From Gracilariopsis chorda (taxonomy: Eukaryota > Rhodophyta > Florideophyceae > Gracilariales > Gracilariaceae), in the NCBI GenBank assembly GCA_003194525.1, contig NBIV01000127.1, positions 144,735 through 208,734 of the forward strand: a stretch of DNA of 64,000 nucleotides, in the 5' to 3' direction. The notes beneath the pieces are model-generated. The model worked only from the letters and a program-made list of their open reading frames with translations. It was not told the DNA's origin and searched no databases. Numbering within the stretch: position 1 is the first letter of the stretch; every line of letters begins with the position of its first letter. Position numbers and translations under genes: made by a program. Shown here in pieces: positions 37,566 to 50,074 of this stretch.

Positions 37566-38257
37566 AAAAGAAAGCAGGATAGAAAGGCCAAACTCGAACG
37601 AGTAGAGGCGATTTCCAAAGTAGGTAAGAGCAACTGCTTAAGTACGACGACTGAGAGTATATTGCTGGCTAGTTAGTATCTGATCCCAACCAAGCAATGC
37701 TTTATGCGAAAGCGGGAGCTGACGTTTCAGTTCGGGCAGAAAAAATAAAATGGCAGTTTTTGTCGAAGCATAGATGCCCCTTCCAACGCCTTCGTTCGAG
37801 TGATAGATGTAGAAAACTTACTCCCCAAGCAGCGTGTCAATTTCATCAAGAAACGCGCTTTTCCGATTTTCTTTGGACCTTTTCAAGAACCGATTCAATA
37901 CTTGTAAATATCATTTCTCCGTCACGGGGGCCAGCAAGGCCAGAGCTAAGTCAAAACCGTAGTGACGGGGCATCTGCAGGATTAATTTCTGAGGGGATCC
38001 AGATCAGAATAATCTGTACTTCCCCAGCTAGTGACAATGCAGATATTCGGCGGCTGTCTCGCTGGAGCGTGGGTGCAGACGTTCGATCTTTCCGAGTAAC
38101 AAATACAAGACTTGTGAATCGATTAGAGAGGAAACGCGAAAACTTCTGGGACGGGACTGCTTACATAGCGACCTGAGACCAAAGAGTAACGCATCGGCCT
38201 CAAGTACATTAACGTGCGCAGAGCACCGCAAATCATGCGATTGGATTAGTTTCCAGT

Positions 38258-38800
38258 CTAAAAACTTGAGGTGGTCATTAAAAATCGAGAAATCGAGTGC
38301 TTGATTTCCCAATTCTCGGAGATCGTTTCGCAGAAAATGGGTTTTAGAAAATCGGATTGATGCGCCACATTTGACGTTTGCACGGGGTCGTGGATATTCG
38401 TTGGGGCGTAGAGAGCTGCTCCTTTTTGTGTGCTAGCATCGTTCCATAACAGAAACGGGCATTGATCTGCTTTCCTGTCAGCATGTAGTAACGGTGCAAG
38501 GGCAATGAAATTTTTCAACTCATTTGTATCACTTAGAGGGGGAGTAAGGACCGATTTTTGAATCTGTAGCAGCTTGTAAACCTGGTTGAGATATGCAAAA
38601 ATCGGCCTTCTCAGTAGCATAAACCAATTCCATTGGCCGAGGAGCGATTCCAACACCTTTTGAGGCCAAATCTTCTGCCTCACCGAAAACCAGGTGTTAG
38701 CTATAACGTGCTCCAATTTTTCTGGGGCGGTTCCAAATCCCCAGAGAGATCCACGACGATTCCTAACACCGATATACGATTCTGGCATGGGGATACGCAT
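38258..38800 (-). pseudogene. RNase H of the YR retroelement
   Basis: This frame contains the YR-element connection VLESLLGQWNWFMLLRRPIFAY (RT thumb region) and FLLWNDASTQKGAALYAP, the RNase H opening with its Asp-Ala-Ser. It is in a different frame from RT, so at least one frameshift separates them. Confidence 0.7.
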
Positions 38801-39387
38801 TTTGATAACTTAGGCGGCAGGTCGGCGCTTTTGAAAGCAGCAAAAACATGATTGTAGTATTTTGCTACAAGCTCCCGATCCCGTCCAAAAATAAAGAAGT
38901 CATCAATGTACATCCCGTATCTTACCAGCCCTAACTTGAAGAATTTTAGACAATCTCGAGATCTTTTGGCAGCTTTCCTAAGTGAAACGTGACAAAACGA
39001 TGGACTTACCGCGCAACAATAACATAGGGATTCTAACCCATGGGTAGCACTCTCAGGCGGATTTCCACTCGTTTACCATTGCTCAGAATTGTTCGCAAAA
39101 CCAGAAAACTTTCGGAGATGTACCGGGAGCTCCAAGCGATAATAAAAAGTGTCGATGTCTAATTTTCCAATCCAGAGTGGGTCTGAAGTATCCTTTTTGA
39201 GCTGCGCCATCAAGCTGGGAGTACGGAGTGAATGGTCTTCAGGTTTCGAAAAACACAAATTCCCCCGCCTGGCATCAGTAATCAGACGTTGGCGATCTGC
39301 ATCCTTTGGGACTGCAATCACTTTATTCATTTTTACGGGGTCTTCGGCACAAAATTCTATCAACTTAGCCTTCAGTAACCTTTCCAC
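38701..39387 (-). pseudogene. Reverse transcriptase of the YR retroelement
   Basis: A frame carrying VIAVPKDADRQRLITDARRGN, LWIGKLDIDTFYYRLELP, RKFSGF, a stop near 39073, then the catalytic MYIDDFFIFG and KLSKC with LGIVVD. These correspond to RT motifs 1 to 6 of DIRS-type elements. Further N-terminal pieces are visible to 39591. Confidence 0.75.
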
Positions 39388-40065
39388 AAGTTCTTCGTAG
39401 TTTCAATTCTTTACCATGATCACGATTTTCTGATTTCGGCGCTGCCACGGAGGAACAGAGTCAGAAATAATTAAGCGAGATTCTGGCTCGCAATATTGCC
39501 GGGCAACATCGGGTGTCAATACTGCTGAGAGAGGAACAGACCCTGAAACGCCACCAGCCAGTAGCGACATCAAATCAGGGTCAATGTCCAAGGCATCTGC
39601 CTTTCAAAACTGATCCCTATAGATATCGATGTACGACCAACAGGCTGCTGGCTGTACCTGCAGCAAGGCGAGGCGGCACAAACTTTCGCACTGGTCAATG
39701 AGGTATTGCTGGACGTGAGCAGGAAGTTCAGAGTTTTGGGGATACCGTTCCTGATTTTCCGGGATTTGGGAACGAAAATCTTTTAGAAATCGCGCATTGG
39801 GATTATAAAGCAGATTGAGGCCCCTAGGGCAAAATTCAGCAGTGCGAAAAATCAAACGCGAACGATGTAAACGCGAGCGGTTTCGGCGAGATGGGGAGGA
39901 TTTTGGGTGTCCAGAAACGGCCACCTTTAACGGACATAGGTCATGTCGATCCATAACTATAAACTACTACTACTAAAAATTGGTTCTACGATAAGCTGCA
40001 ATAAAAACAAAAGTCTACTCTAACTCGCCCCCACCCACTCCCCCTTTCTACTGAGATCGTGGCTT

Positions 40066-40614
40066 CTAAGCGAGTTCCATAGCAAGTTTGGTGGCTCGAA
40101 AATGCTTGTATGACCGCAGCTGGGTGTCTTGAACACGCTTGGAGTGAGAATTGGAATTCTCCTCCAAGTGGCCAGCAACCTGCCAACTACGATGAGCCAT
40201 GGCCGTTTCGATGGCGTAAAGTCGGCGCGGAATCACCTCGACCGCGGAAGATCTCTTCATCCATGGGAAACCCTCATCCTGAAGGGGGAAATCCAATGCT
40301 TGCGCTATCGATGCAGCTTCCCGGGTATTACTGTAATTATTACTAAGCCCGTGGTTTGGGAAATGCCGCACCGCTACCGTGATTGATCCTGATCCATAAA
40401 TGGGCAGCAAGTCTAGCATAAAGCTACCTACAATCTGTTCCTTTCCTGTCACCTTCAACCTTATGCAAGTGAGACGAAAACGACGACTATCTTCTTTGTC
40501 ATCTTCTGACGCACTTTCGCTTTCTTCCTTCCTCCTCTTCTTATGATTATTTCCACGGCGTCCAAGCACTTCAAAATTGCGTTTGTCACTATCGAAGCTA
40601 CTATTCGACGCCAA
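40066..40614 (-). pseudogene. Gag-like or accessory frame of the YR retroelement
   Basis: A 182-aa frame with a Lys/Arg/Glu-rich, nuclear-localisation-like N-terminus (NNHKKRRKEE) and a folded-looking remainder. Its place upstream of RT on the same strand suggests the element's first ORF. No zinc knuckle is visible and no family is recognised. Confidence 0.4.
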
Positions 40615-40914
40615 TGAGTTACTGTGTGAATTCTAAAGTGCCCTTCAACGCGCCCGGGAACGTGATTTAAGCATGCTTATTACGTCTTAGGGCCTTTCCT
40701 CCTTTTCGCTCCTCTTGTTACTCTCGACTACACCCGTCACGGCGGAGACAACCTGGCCCAGCTTCGCTGCAGTTTCAGCTGTAGAGGGGCCTCCGTCGCT
40801 ACCTTTTCTGTTTTTTGAAGAGCGGGTCCGAACTGCCTCCTCACCATCTACACTATCCTGGTCTATTCGAGATTTCTGAATCCCTTTTGGTTTCTTAGAT
40901 GACCTGTATTTGAC

Positions 40915-41437
40915 TTAATATACCGGTCTCATCTCGGAATCTGAGGCCGCATGACGCTTACTGGGAACAACTATCTCATCTTCCAAATCTAGTTTGAGAG
41001 ACGGATAGCTTCCAGACACAAGCTCCATTGCGACGAGCGAAGCGGTCATTGGTTCTGGGAGCACCGAGTCCCAGTCAAACTCAGGGAATTTTGCTTCAAG
41101 CCGCTCGAGCGCATTTTTCAAGCCACTTTCAGTAGGCCTCGAGAGCTTTGCGAAATTCACCTCCTTTCTAAAATAGTCCAGCGCCTCTTTACCCGTCTTC
41201 ATAACTTCACAATGGCGTAAGACCTCAGACAATTTTTCTTTTGTAGAAAGTCGATATTGTCAGAAAAGTGGCAGACTCATACCACAATTCCTGGTCAGTA
41301 TGGCCCACTGAAGGGCTTCTATTTGGTTCGTAGGGCTGCTCATGTGCAGTAGGACGGCTATAAAACCTCGTAAGCTGGACTGGCTGCAACTTTGCACTCC
41401 AGTCCCTCGTAAACCCTAGTGCGATATGTCGGAGCAC
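40915..41437 (-). pseudogene. 5' coding remnant of the YR retroelement, unknown
   Basis: Two overlapping minus-strand frames (41437-41225, then 41232-40915) read as one interrupted protein. The second part is acidic and helical (MSEVLRHCEVMKTGKEALDY, LEAKFPEFDWDSVLPEPM). It is probably the 5' end of the element's first ORF. Identity unknown. Confidence 0.35.
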
Positions 41438-43046
41438 CTAAAAAAAATTATGGACACGCTGCTAGAGCTTTCTACCAGATTAACAGTACCAGCACCTGGT
41501 CCAGATGTTTCTCTCTCGCAGGTCGCCTGGGAATGGCAATCGATCTTTCGCGCTAACGCCGCCCCCAGTCCCCTTGTTGAGTTAGACTAGCCACTAGCAC
41601 GCCAAAATACCAGCCCACCAGTTCTCCAAAGTCATCCGTGACGTATTACAGGTATATGAAATCCCGAAGCATTGGTTGAGGCCAAACTGGAATACAGTTT
41701 GGCCTCAGTGCAGGCAAAATTTCGCCCTAGGGGATGAACAGTAGACTTGTCCATCTAAGCTGCAATAAACTGCCCTAGCAACACAGCCGTTGTGCAGCTC
41801 TGAATTTTTATGTATTGTTTGATCGCCCAGATCGGATACACACATTGTTGAGACAGTCAAGAAAATACACAAGAAGGTGCAAAAATCTGTTGCAATGGCA
41901 GGAAAAACTACATTCAAACACCCTCCGTGATCAAGACTTTAAGCGGACAAAGCGGTCTCACCCATTATTGACACGCTCAAGAATAGTTTCTGTGACACCC
42001 AAGGAGCCATATGCGTCTACAAAAAAGGCATAGCCGCACATGCTTCTTAGGCGGTGGACGTAGAGCTTTCGGAGCAGAATCACCTTAAGCGAAAGCCCTA
42101 CTTTCCACTAAGAATTAACAACCCCTTCTGAATTGTCAACAGGAAATAGTTCACGGCAATCAAGCGGTCAGCCAAAATTTAGATTTTTCTAATAAGGGGG
42201 GGGGCATAAGAAAGAGTTTTCTTTATCCGTTTTCCAGACCAGCCTACCTAAGCGGCGATCGTTCCAATGTAGATATGCAAGAGTCTTAGTTTCCTTCAGA
42301 CTCAACCAAACCGGTCAAAAAAAATTTTCCCTGCCAAGGAATCTGTAGTTCTTACGAACGGCACGACGAGAAGGTGCTTCTGCAGCGCAGAGACTGAACA
42401 TACAGCACGGCAGGGGGGGGGGGGGGGGCGTGTTCAGTACTTCTAAATCCAGCGAAGTCAGAAATTTTAAAACCTCAATTCTCGGAGTGCGCCGCGTTTC
42501 AAAAAACTCTCTGCGCTTTCCCAGTGGTGAGCTCAGGATTAAGTTCTAATTTCACAAGTCACAACACTACCAACTAAAACTAAAGCCCAAGGAGACACTA
42601 GCAGTCCTTCGCAGGGGTGAGAGAAATTCCCTCGAATCCTCAAAACTGTAAAATATCCCAAGAGTCCAAAAACTCGATCGAATCGACTGCATCAATCTCT
42701 CAGCGGTGCGCCTTTTCAATCTCACAATTTCCTGGCGGAGAACCGTTTTGCAACGTGAAAATCAGCTTTGCTCCAGGAGTCCGAGAATTCAACCGAAGCT
42801 ACTGCACCGAATACATCTCCAGAGAACACCCCCAGAGGCTAGACGGAACGCCACTCAACCCCCCCTGATATAATGGCTATAAGCCCCAACCCTAAAAGCC
42901 CCATTTCTCTTTGAAATGTCACTAGGTCCAGAAACCACTCTAATGTTTTCTTAAGCCAACCCTCTATTTTTTGACACATCAATGCACCAAAACATCCCAT
43001 CAGACTGTACCATTCCCGTCTTTTCTCTAAGTATTGACAGTTGCTT
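41438..43046. other. No supported gene
   Basis: AT-richer sequence without long frames. It contains the G16 hairpin at 42393-42438. It ends at the left LTR of Gypsy-C. Confidence 0.45.
42393..42438. repeat. G16 run enclosed by an 8-bp inverted repeat
   Basis: Sixteen consecutive G (42413-42428) lie between ACTGAACA (42393-42400) and TGTTCAGT (42431-42438). The run could form a G-quadruplex presented in a hairpin loop. Confidence 0.8.
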
Positions 43047-43557
43047 TGTAGTAAAATAGCCCTAAGGTCAGACGGCTGGCAAGATGGAGTGCCGAAGAGG
43101 TGGACAAAGGCCCAGAGCACGATTGGCTCGTGTCCATATTAGCCACGTGGGTCGGAGATAATTGTGACCTGAGGTGTGACCTCAGCTGGACCTGGCACTG
43201 CAGCACAGTTCACAGGAGAATAGTGTAGCTTTTAATTTAATTTATAAGTAGTAGCTACCGGTGGTCTAGAGCGCCTCGCCGACTATATTAGTTAGCTCGA
43301 GCTCTGCGGAAGCCCCATCTTCTTCCTCTAGTGGCCTCCAAGTTTTCAAAAGACACAAGCTTCCCAGTCATCATTACGAGTGCGCTCGACCTGTAGGGAC
43401 CTCTTATAACGCCCGCGCATAGCGCGTGCACGTCAGAAGGTGCCCAAGACACAACTAGACCCCAGTGGACTGCCACCCTAGTGGCTGGTTCTCTGCCGCC
43501 GCTACCTCTAGTAGGTACTACTTCCCCAATTGGCCTCTAGAATAGTATTCTACTACA
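43047..43557 (+). repeat. Gypsy-C 5' LTR
   Basis: 511 bp, with terminal inverted TGTAGTA/TACTACA. The primer-binding site starts TGGTATCCCGACC at 43560, 2 nt after the LTR. Confidence 0.9.
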
Positions 43558-43559
43558 CC

Positions 43560-43580
43560 TGGTATCCCGACCTAGAAGCC
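43560..43580 (+). other. Primer-binding site of Gypsy-C
   Basis: TGGTATCCCGACCTAGAAGC lies 2 nt after the LTR. It resembles the Gypsy-A and Gypsy-B sites (TGGTCTCCTGAC then C/T, TAGAATC), suggesting the same tRNA primer with compensated changes. Confidence 0.65.
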
Positions 43581-43744
43581 TACAAGGGCAGCCGTTTGGA
43601 ATCTGAAGACCGAAGGAAATTGAATAGGACTTCTACCATTGGACTACTTGTCTTCGTTTCTGACTTGAAAGCAACCCTGACCTCATAGATAACCAACATC
43701 CCAACCCCACAACAGACGCCCAACAAGGAACCCCGGCAGCCGCC

Positions 43745-45868
43745 GTGGCTGCTTCGGACACTCCTGCACCAGTACCCGCCCGAGGGGACACTGCAAGTGA
43801 CCATAGGAACACGTGCAGCCGTTCTGGTGGACGTAAGATTAACCCAGTGGACAACTCCGAACGACTGATCTGGGAGTCACCATTGGTCCCTCGCATTCGC
43901 GAGAGGGTCGAACAGTTGAACGAGCCAGTCGACCAAATGAATATTGCACTACAGCCTCAGGACCCAGCCTCACTCGCCCCCAATGCCCAAATGGTGGACA
44001 AGGTTGCCTCTCTCCTATGGCTGCAACTCCGTTCTTGGTTTGAAGAACAAGTGGAAGCATTTCTAAGAGACCAGTTGGATAAGGCACTTCGCGACCGCCT
44101 CTCTGTGTGGGCTGACCGACTAATTCCTCAGATCTTTCACTCGGATGTCCTTGTGGAGTTAATCGTCACGACCATCCCGAGGGAAATCACACGCCAGGTA
44201 GGCCAACTCGACAGCTCTCGAGCTGTTTCTCGAAGTAGACCGTCGGTTTTTCGTCGGTCAGGCCAGACCGGACCCAGGGAGCGGCTACAGAATTAGCCCT
44301 TCGCCTTGGAAACCATTAGGAATGTCCATTGGACCATCCACCGCCTGGGGTAGAGACACCTCAGAGACAGAGAGGCCGCGCGGGAGATGAGCCCACTGTT
44401 CAATATGGCATTCGGCATGCCGCGGAGTACCATCGCGTCAGTGAAGAGCCTGTCCCGAGGGACTATGGAAGTGCCAAAGTCCAGAGGAAATAGAAGAGAA
44501 ACCCAAGGTCAAAGAGGTCGGGCCCTCGTAGAAGAGACCACTCAAACTCCAGTGATGACGACCATTCGGACTCCTCCAGCACCTCCGATACCGATGTGGA
44601 TGAGGCAGACGTCCGGCGCCTCAGACCATGGGCCATGACTAATGAGCTTTTCCAGAAGGTCTTGGACGTGGACACGCATCGCCTGTTGGATCAGTCCAAG
44701 CGGTACACCTCATCTGTCTCCAAGATTATTGCTAGGTGGGCCAAGAGGATGCATAGGACCATCCAAGACAAGTTTTCTGGGAAGGTTCCCATAACAGTTC
44801 TCAGGATCTTGAGTTCGTTCAAAGTGGCATGTGACCAGAACGGTATCCATGAAGGAGCTGCAGTGTATTGATGTTAGTGCTTTCTCAGTGGTCAAGCAGA
44901 AAAACATGTGGTTGCCAAGATATCTGGCTCGGCCAATCCCGTGGATGCCCTTGACAGGGAGCTCTTCAGAACGTATCCTGAGTTGGTTCATTATTTATTG
45001 GAGGCCTATGCCTCCGATGACCACATAATGGATGCCTATCAGGACGTCATTGGATACCATCAGAGTTCCAATGTGACCAAAACGGACTTTGCTGACCAAC
45101 TTTGGACACGTGCCCGCCGTTGCGGAACCGTTATTTCCGAAGGTCGGCTTAAGCGATACTTTATTAATGGGTCTGTTACCAGCCATACAGACCCACGTCC
45201 GTAACTACTACACCGCCCATCCAGACCTTTCGTAACGTCAGCTTGTGACGTTCACCGAAGGATACGGGAAGACCTATGGGACCTCCCGCCGTGCGGGCGA
45301 TGTGGATACCAGGGGAAGCGCCAGACCGCTGGCGAGGGGACGAAGTGCCCATCTCGTCCAGTCGCAGACTGATACGGACTCAGCCTATGGACGCTCTGAA
45401 ACTACGGACGCACTCGCATTCAGCTTCTCTTCGGCCCGATCTGGTGCACCATCGGTTCTGACCTCAGAGACGACCACACCATCCGCCCCAGCTACTCCCA
45501 GAATGTCTTCAGTGGCTCCGCGAAGAGATATCTTTACGAAGTCCAATAAACCGTTTTTCATTTGCCTGTCCATGGCCTGTCCATGTGAATGCTTCAAATT
45601 TATGCCGGAGGACATCCGTAAGGCCGTGATGGCCCGTAGAAAAGAGAACGATCGGGTGCGCCGCGCGGAAGGCTATTACCGAAGGCCAATTAGCCAGAGG
45701 ATTACAGGGACTTCGGGGAGTTCAAAATACGTAAGACCCCTTACGACCACCGTGCAGAAACCTCTGGTCAATATGCTGGGCGAGTCTGCCAATGCCGTTG
45801 AGCACCCTGACCATCAGAACCATCCCTTGGCACTAGAGCCACAGGAAATCGATCAGAGGGACGCATAG
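43745..45868 (+). pseudogene. gag: Gypsy-C gag, broken
   Basis: Three main frames. 43745-44296 is a helical N-terminal part (VDKVASLLWLQLRSWFEEQ). 44596-44871 and 44908-45204 hold the capsid core, recognisable against Gypsy-A gag by the RRLRPWAMTNELFQKVL segment. 45245-45868 is a Ser/Thr-rich C-terminal part with a degenerate knuckle region (FFICLSMACPCEC) followed by EDIRKAVMARRKENDR. Several frameshifts are needed. Confidence 0.75.
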
Positions 45869-46098
45869 AGGCGTGCAGTTCCTCTAACGTCAAATGCCTC
45901 AGTACACCGGACCGGAAGCCAAAAGAGGAGAAGAAGAAATTGGAACCAAAGCATGGAAATTATCTGGATTCTAGTCAGCCTTACGCGGTAGACCAGTGGG
46001 GAGACCTTGAGGACGCAGTATGTGTCCTACGGAAGGAGAATTAGAAAGTACACGGGACTCTTATACTGCAAACGAACACCACGCGGGCTTTCAATGCC

Positions 46099-47738
46099 GT
46101 GTTGAACACGGGTGCAGGCCCAAACCTGGTACATAGTAAGGTGTTATCGTTGGTCTGGGAGAGGATGCTGCAGGAAAGGAAATCGCCAAGGGTGATGGAC
46201 GCGTCACGCCAACCAATGGATATCCGCGGGGTCGTCCCGCTTTACATCCAGTTGGGTCACCTGAAGGTTAGGACTTGGGTTATTGTATGTCCGGACCTTG
46301 GAGCAGAGGGTATCTTTGGGGCCAGTTTCATCGATAGATATGTAAAAGCTATCTGTCCTGGCCAAAAGAAAGTTTCATTCCATCGAGGACCTCCACTGGC
46401 CATTATTGAAGCACGCCCCGGACACGGAGCCACCCCCTCAGGACCGAGGTTTCCCAAGCGGACGGTATCCAATAATGTACGCTTGGCCATGGCGGTATTA
46501 ATACCGCCGATGTCCCAAGTGGCGGCCGCTGCAGTGCGTGAATCCTCAGGTCTTGTGTCGGTGCAGAATCACCCCAAGCTGGTCACGAATCATTTATCTT
46601 TGATGGCCAATGGAGTGATGAATGTTGTCCTCAATAGGCCATTCGCTGTTACCATGAGCAATTTCCGCGATAAACCCACCAGGCTTCCCAAAGGTATGGT
46701 AGTTGGCACTAACGTACCTGCCCCAGTGCCGATCATGGAGGCTCAGCTCGGAAACCCGCCATCGAGCAGCGAACCAGTGGCCAATTTGGAGAACGAAGTT
46801 AACCTCTGTGAGGGTTCCGAGCTCTACAGGAAACAATTCATTGACCTCCTGAAGGACTTTGCCGGAATGTGGAGTGGCAAGCTGGGAAAGATAGATGCGA
46901 CGAAACACCGCATCGACCTCAAGGATGGAGCCACAACGCAGTACCAGCACCCTTATAGGACAGGCCTGAAAGGAAGAGAAATAGTAGCAAAAGAGATGGG
47001 GAAGATGTACACCGCCGAAGTAATTGAACGTGCCCCTCCCAATGAGGCCAAATGGACAAGCCCCTTTGTCCTTGTGGCCAAAAAAGATGGGACCGTATGG
47101 TTTTGCATTGATTACCGTAAGCTCAATGCTTTGACCAAACGGGACACCTATCCTATTCAGAGGATGGATGACTTTCTTGATTCCCTGGACGATGCGCAAG
47201 TTCTTACCACGTTGGACGCAAATTGCGGCTACTGGCAAGTACCAATGGACGATAGTGCTAAAGCGTTGACTACCTTCACGACCCACGAGGGGCTGTTCCG
47301 ATTCACTCGGATGCCCTTCGGACTGATGAACGCGCCAGCCACCTTCCAACGGGCAATGGATATCATACTATCCAGGGTCAAATGAAAGTATGCTCTGGTC
47401 TACTTGGATGACATAATCGTCTTTTCGAGGTTCATTGGTGATCACTTCACTTATGTAAAGGCTGTCCTAAGGTTATTCCAGTAGGCTGGTGTCACCCTAA
47501 AGCTGAGTAAATGATTCTTCTTCCAGCCCTCTGTGGACTAACTTGGCCATGTGGCCTTACTCAGTATGCTCCAGGTAGCGAAAACTACGACGAAGGCCAT
47601 TAGGGATGCGAAACTCCCGAGGACCCACACGGAACTGCGATCCTTTTTAGGTTTATGCAATGTGTACCGAAGGGGTGTCCCTGGGTTCGCGAAGATTGCG
47701 TCGCCACTGAATGAAATGCGGGACCCCTTCGGAATATG
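46099..47738 (+). pseudogene. pol: Gypsy-C pol: protease and reverse transcriptase, broken
   Basis: The protease motif reads LNTGAGPNL, with Asn in place of the catalytic Asp. RT shows WFCIDYRKLNALTKRDTYP, TTLDANCGYWQVP, MPFGLMNAPATF and, after a TGA at 47383-47385, YLDD. Further stops interrupt the thumb, and the connection is found at 47551-47738 (RSFLGLCNVYRRGVP). Clearly a pseudogene. Confidence 0.9.
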
Positions 47739-47788
47739 ATGACCTGGCGTACGAGCAGTTCGAAGCCTATTAGAGCGTCAAGGACCAT

Positions 47789-48406
47789 TTGGTAAACCCC
47801 CCAATCTTGGCCTTCCCCAGGGCAAACAAACCGTACGTCCTCGATACAGATGCCTCGTCAACCCAGGTTGGATGCGCACTGCTCCAAGGGCAAGATTCTC
47901 CGAAGAACTATCGACCAATTGGATACTGGAGCCGTTCGTTAACGAAGGCTGAAAGGGAGTACAGCACGTCGGAACGGGAATACTTGGCCATTGTCTGGTC
48001 AGTTTTACACCTGCGGCCTTACCTGGAGGGTACTCGGTTTGCCATTAGGACAGAACACAATGCCCTTCGATGGCTTCTGAATATAACCGATGCGTCATCC
48101 CGTTTAGCTCGCTGGAGACTCCGGTTGGCCGAATTCGAGTACGAGGCTAGCTATAGGCCGGGCGTAAAGCACCAGGCCGCTGATGCCTTATCTCGTATCC
48201 TGACTGATGGAACGGATCAAACCCCATTAGACGATGAGATTCCCACCTTATGGGAAGGTCCACAGGATGCAAAGGTTGATCCAGAACTTAGTGACCTTGT
48301 AGGAGAAGTTACGACTAACCAAGGGAATGGAGAAGAAACTAAGGTCATTTTATGCACTATTGACTTGGAGGACCCATCCTTGGAAGTCCACGTGGCCGAG
48401 ACGTAA
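47789..48406 (+). pseudogene. Gypsy-C RNase H
   Basis: RNase H domain: YVLDTDASSTQVGCALLQ, YSTSEREYLAIVWSV, and the terminal QAADALSRI with the conserved Asp retained. It is in a different frame from RT. Confidence 0.88.
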
Positions 48407-48535
48407 ATAAAAAACCTCATCCCAATATTACTCGACGAATTCCTCACGGCCCAGAAGGGTGATCAGCAGTGTGTCCAGTGGGCTAATGCAGTCGGGATCC
48501 CTGGGTTCCTGTTCGATTATAACCGTCACGAAATA

Positions 48536-49210
48536 TTGTGCCGCCGCTCTCCACTTGATAGGGCAGTACAGCACGTTGTTCCAAGGGCCATTCAGGCAGG
48601 AATCTTATATCTGGCTCATTACCCTTGGCTGGCTGGCCACCCAGGCAGGACGAGAATGTATCAGATCTCAAGGAAATTCTTCTATTGGCCACTCATGGCC
48701 AACGATATAATGGAGACCGCACGGAGATGCGCAGCATGCGCTAGGATTCGGGGAACACGAGCGCTGCTCCAGTGGGAGCTGAAATTCTTCCCTGTGGCAG
48801 GACCTTTGGAATTTATTGCTATGGACATCCTAATGCCTTTCCCTAAATCGACCCATGGGAACTGCTTCATCTTGATTATTACCGACAGGTTTTCCAAGAT
48901 GAGGCGTGCTATTCCCCTACGGTCCACCACGGCAACTGATATTGCTATGGCGTTTCTTGTCCATTGGATATACCTCTACGGCCTGCCTTTATATCTGTTG
49001 ACCGACTATGGCCCACAATTTCTCTCCAAGTTCTATGGACATGTGTGCTCGGCTTTGGGTCTACAAATTCTCCTGACCACCGCCTACCACGCGCAGACTA
49101 ATGAACAAGCGGAGCGCTTTAATAGGACGCTGGCCTCTAGGATGAGCCACTATGTGGCTGAGCACCAGTGCGACTGGGACGATTACGTCCAACCCATCGT
49201 CTATGACTAA
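48536..49210 (+). pseudogene. Gypsy-C integrase
   Basis: Zinc motif (HYPWLAGHPG... CAACARIRG), then catalytic AMDILMPFP, LLTDYGPQF (Asp kept, usual Asn replaced by Tyr) and NEQAERFNRT (Glu). It ends at a stop just after the core. The C-terminal part continues in another frame at 49283. Confidence 0.9.
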
Positions 49211-49282
49211 AATCATGAACTCCATCGGTCCACGGTTACGACACCCCTTGACCTTACCCTGGTCCGGGCGGCCCCGCCCTAC

Positions 49283-50074
49283 ATGGTCGATCTGCAGGGT
49301 ACAGGCATCCCCCAGTACATTACTGACGAAATGACGCCAGATCAGGCCAAACAGTATTCGCGGAAGCGAATTGATTCTATCCTGAAGGCCGCCCAGACCC
49401 ATATGGACAAAGCGCAGAAGCGCTATAAAGCGGTATTTGATAAAGAAATCTGGTTTGTGCCAAAGTTTTCTACAGGGAACTATGTTCCTTTGGAAAGGCC
49501 ACCCAGGGAAAAACACGAGGCTGAGGACACTCTTTCCCAGCTGGTACCTCGTTCCACCAGACCATACAACTTAATCAAGTCCACTGGTCATACGGTTAAA
49601 TTAGACCGAGACGGCCTTCAGGATATCTTGTCGACGGACCGCATGTTTAGGGCCCCTCAGCCGTTGGTTGGACCGATGCAACCCCCTAGTGGAAGTGCAA
49701 GTATACCGCAGGCCGTCGCCCGCATTTCCTCAAGTGTCCTAACGCCGCCACCACAGCAAGGCACACGCGCCGTTACCGCCGACCCTCTTGGTGCTCAGGT
49801 CAATAAAGCGGGTCCACAGGGTGCCGTTGCCGACGTCCTCGGCGGCCGCAAAACCGTCTCATCGGACGATGGCTATGGAGCATTCGAGGACATGTATTTA
49901 CTAGAGGAGGACCGCCGCGAGTATGTCGTACACCGCATCGTCTCCACTGGCCTTGAAGAAAAAGGTGGGGCGCTGTACAAAGTCCGCTGGTACGGCTATG
50001 GCCTGGAGAAAGAACAGGGGATACCACCTGAAGATATCCCGGCGAATTTATTAATCGCTATTGCACCAAAATGA
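49283..50074 (+). pseudogene. Gypsy-C integrase C-terminus and chromodomain
   Basis: The open frame contains the integrase tail (AQKRYKAVFDKEIWFVPKF), a Pro/Ala-rich linker and a chromodomain at the end (EYVVHRIVSTGLEEK, YKVRWYGYGLEKEQG). It ends at 50074. Confidence 0.85.

Larger units (their letters stand above)
37085..41437 (-). mobile_element. Tyrosine-recombinase (DIRS/Ngaro-like) retroelement, decayed
   Basis: Read on the minus strand, the order is gag-like frames, reverse transcriptase, RNase H, then a tyrosine recombinase. RT-RNase H followed by a tyrosine recombinase in place of an integrase defines YR retroelements. All frames are interrupted. The usual split direct or inverted terminal repeats were not identified, so the boundaries are those of coding remnants. 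Confidence 0.75.
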
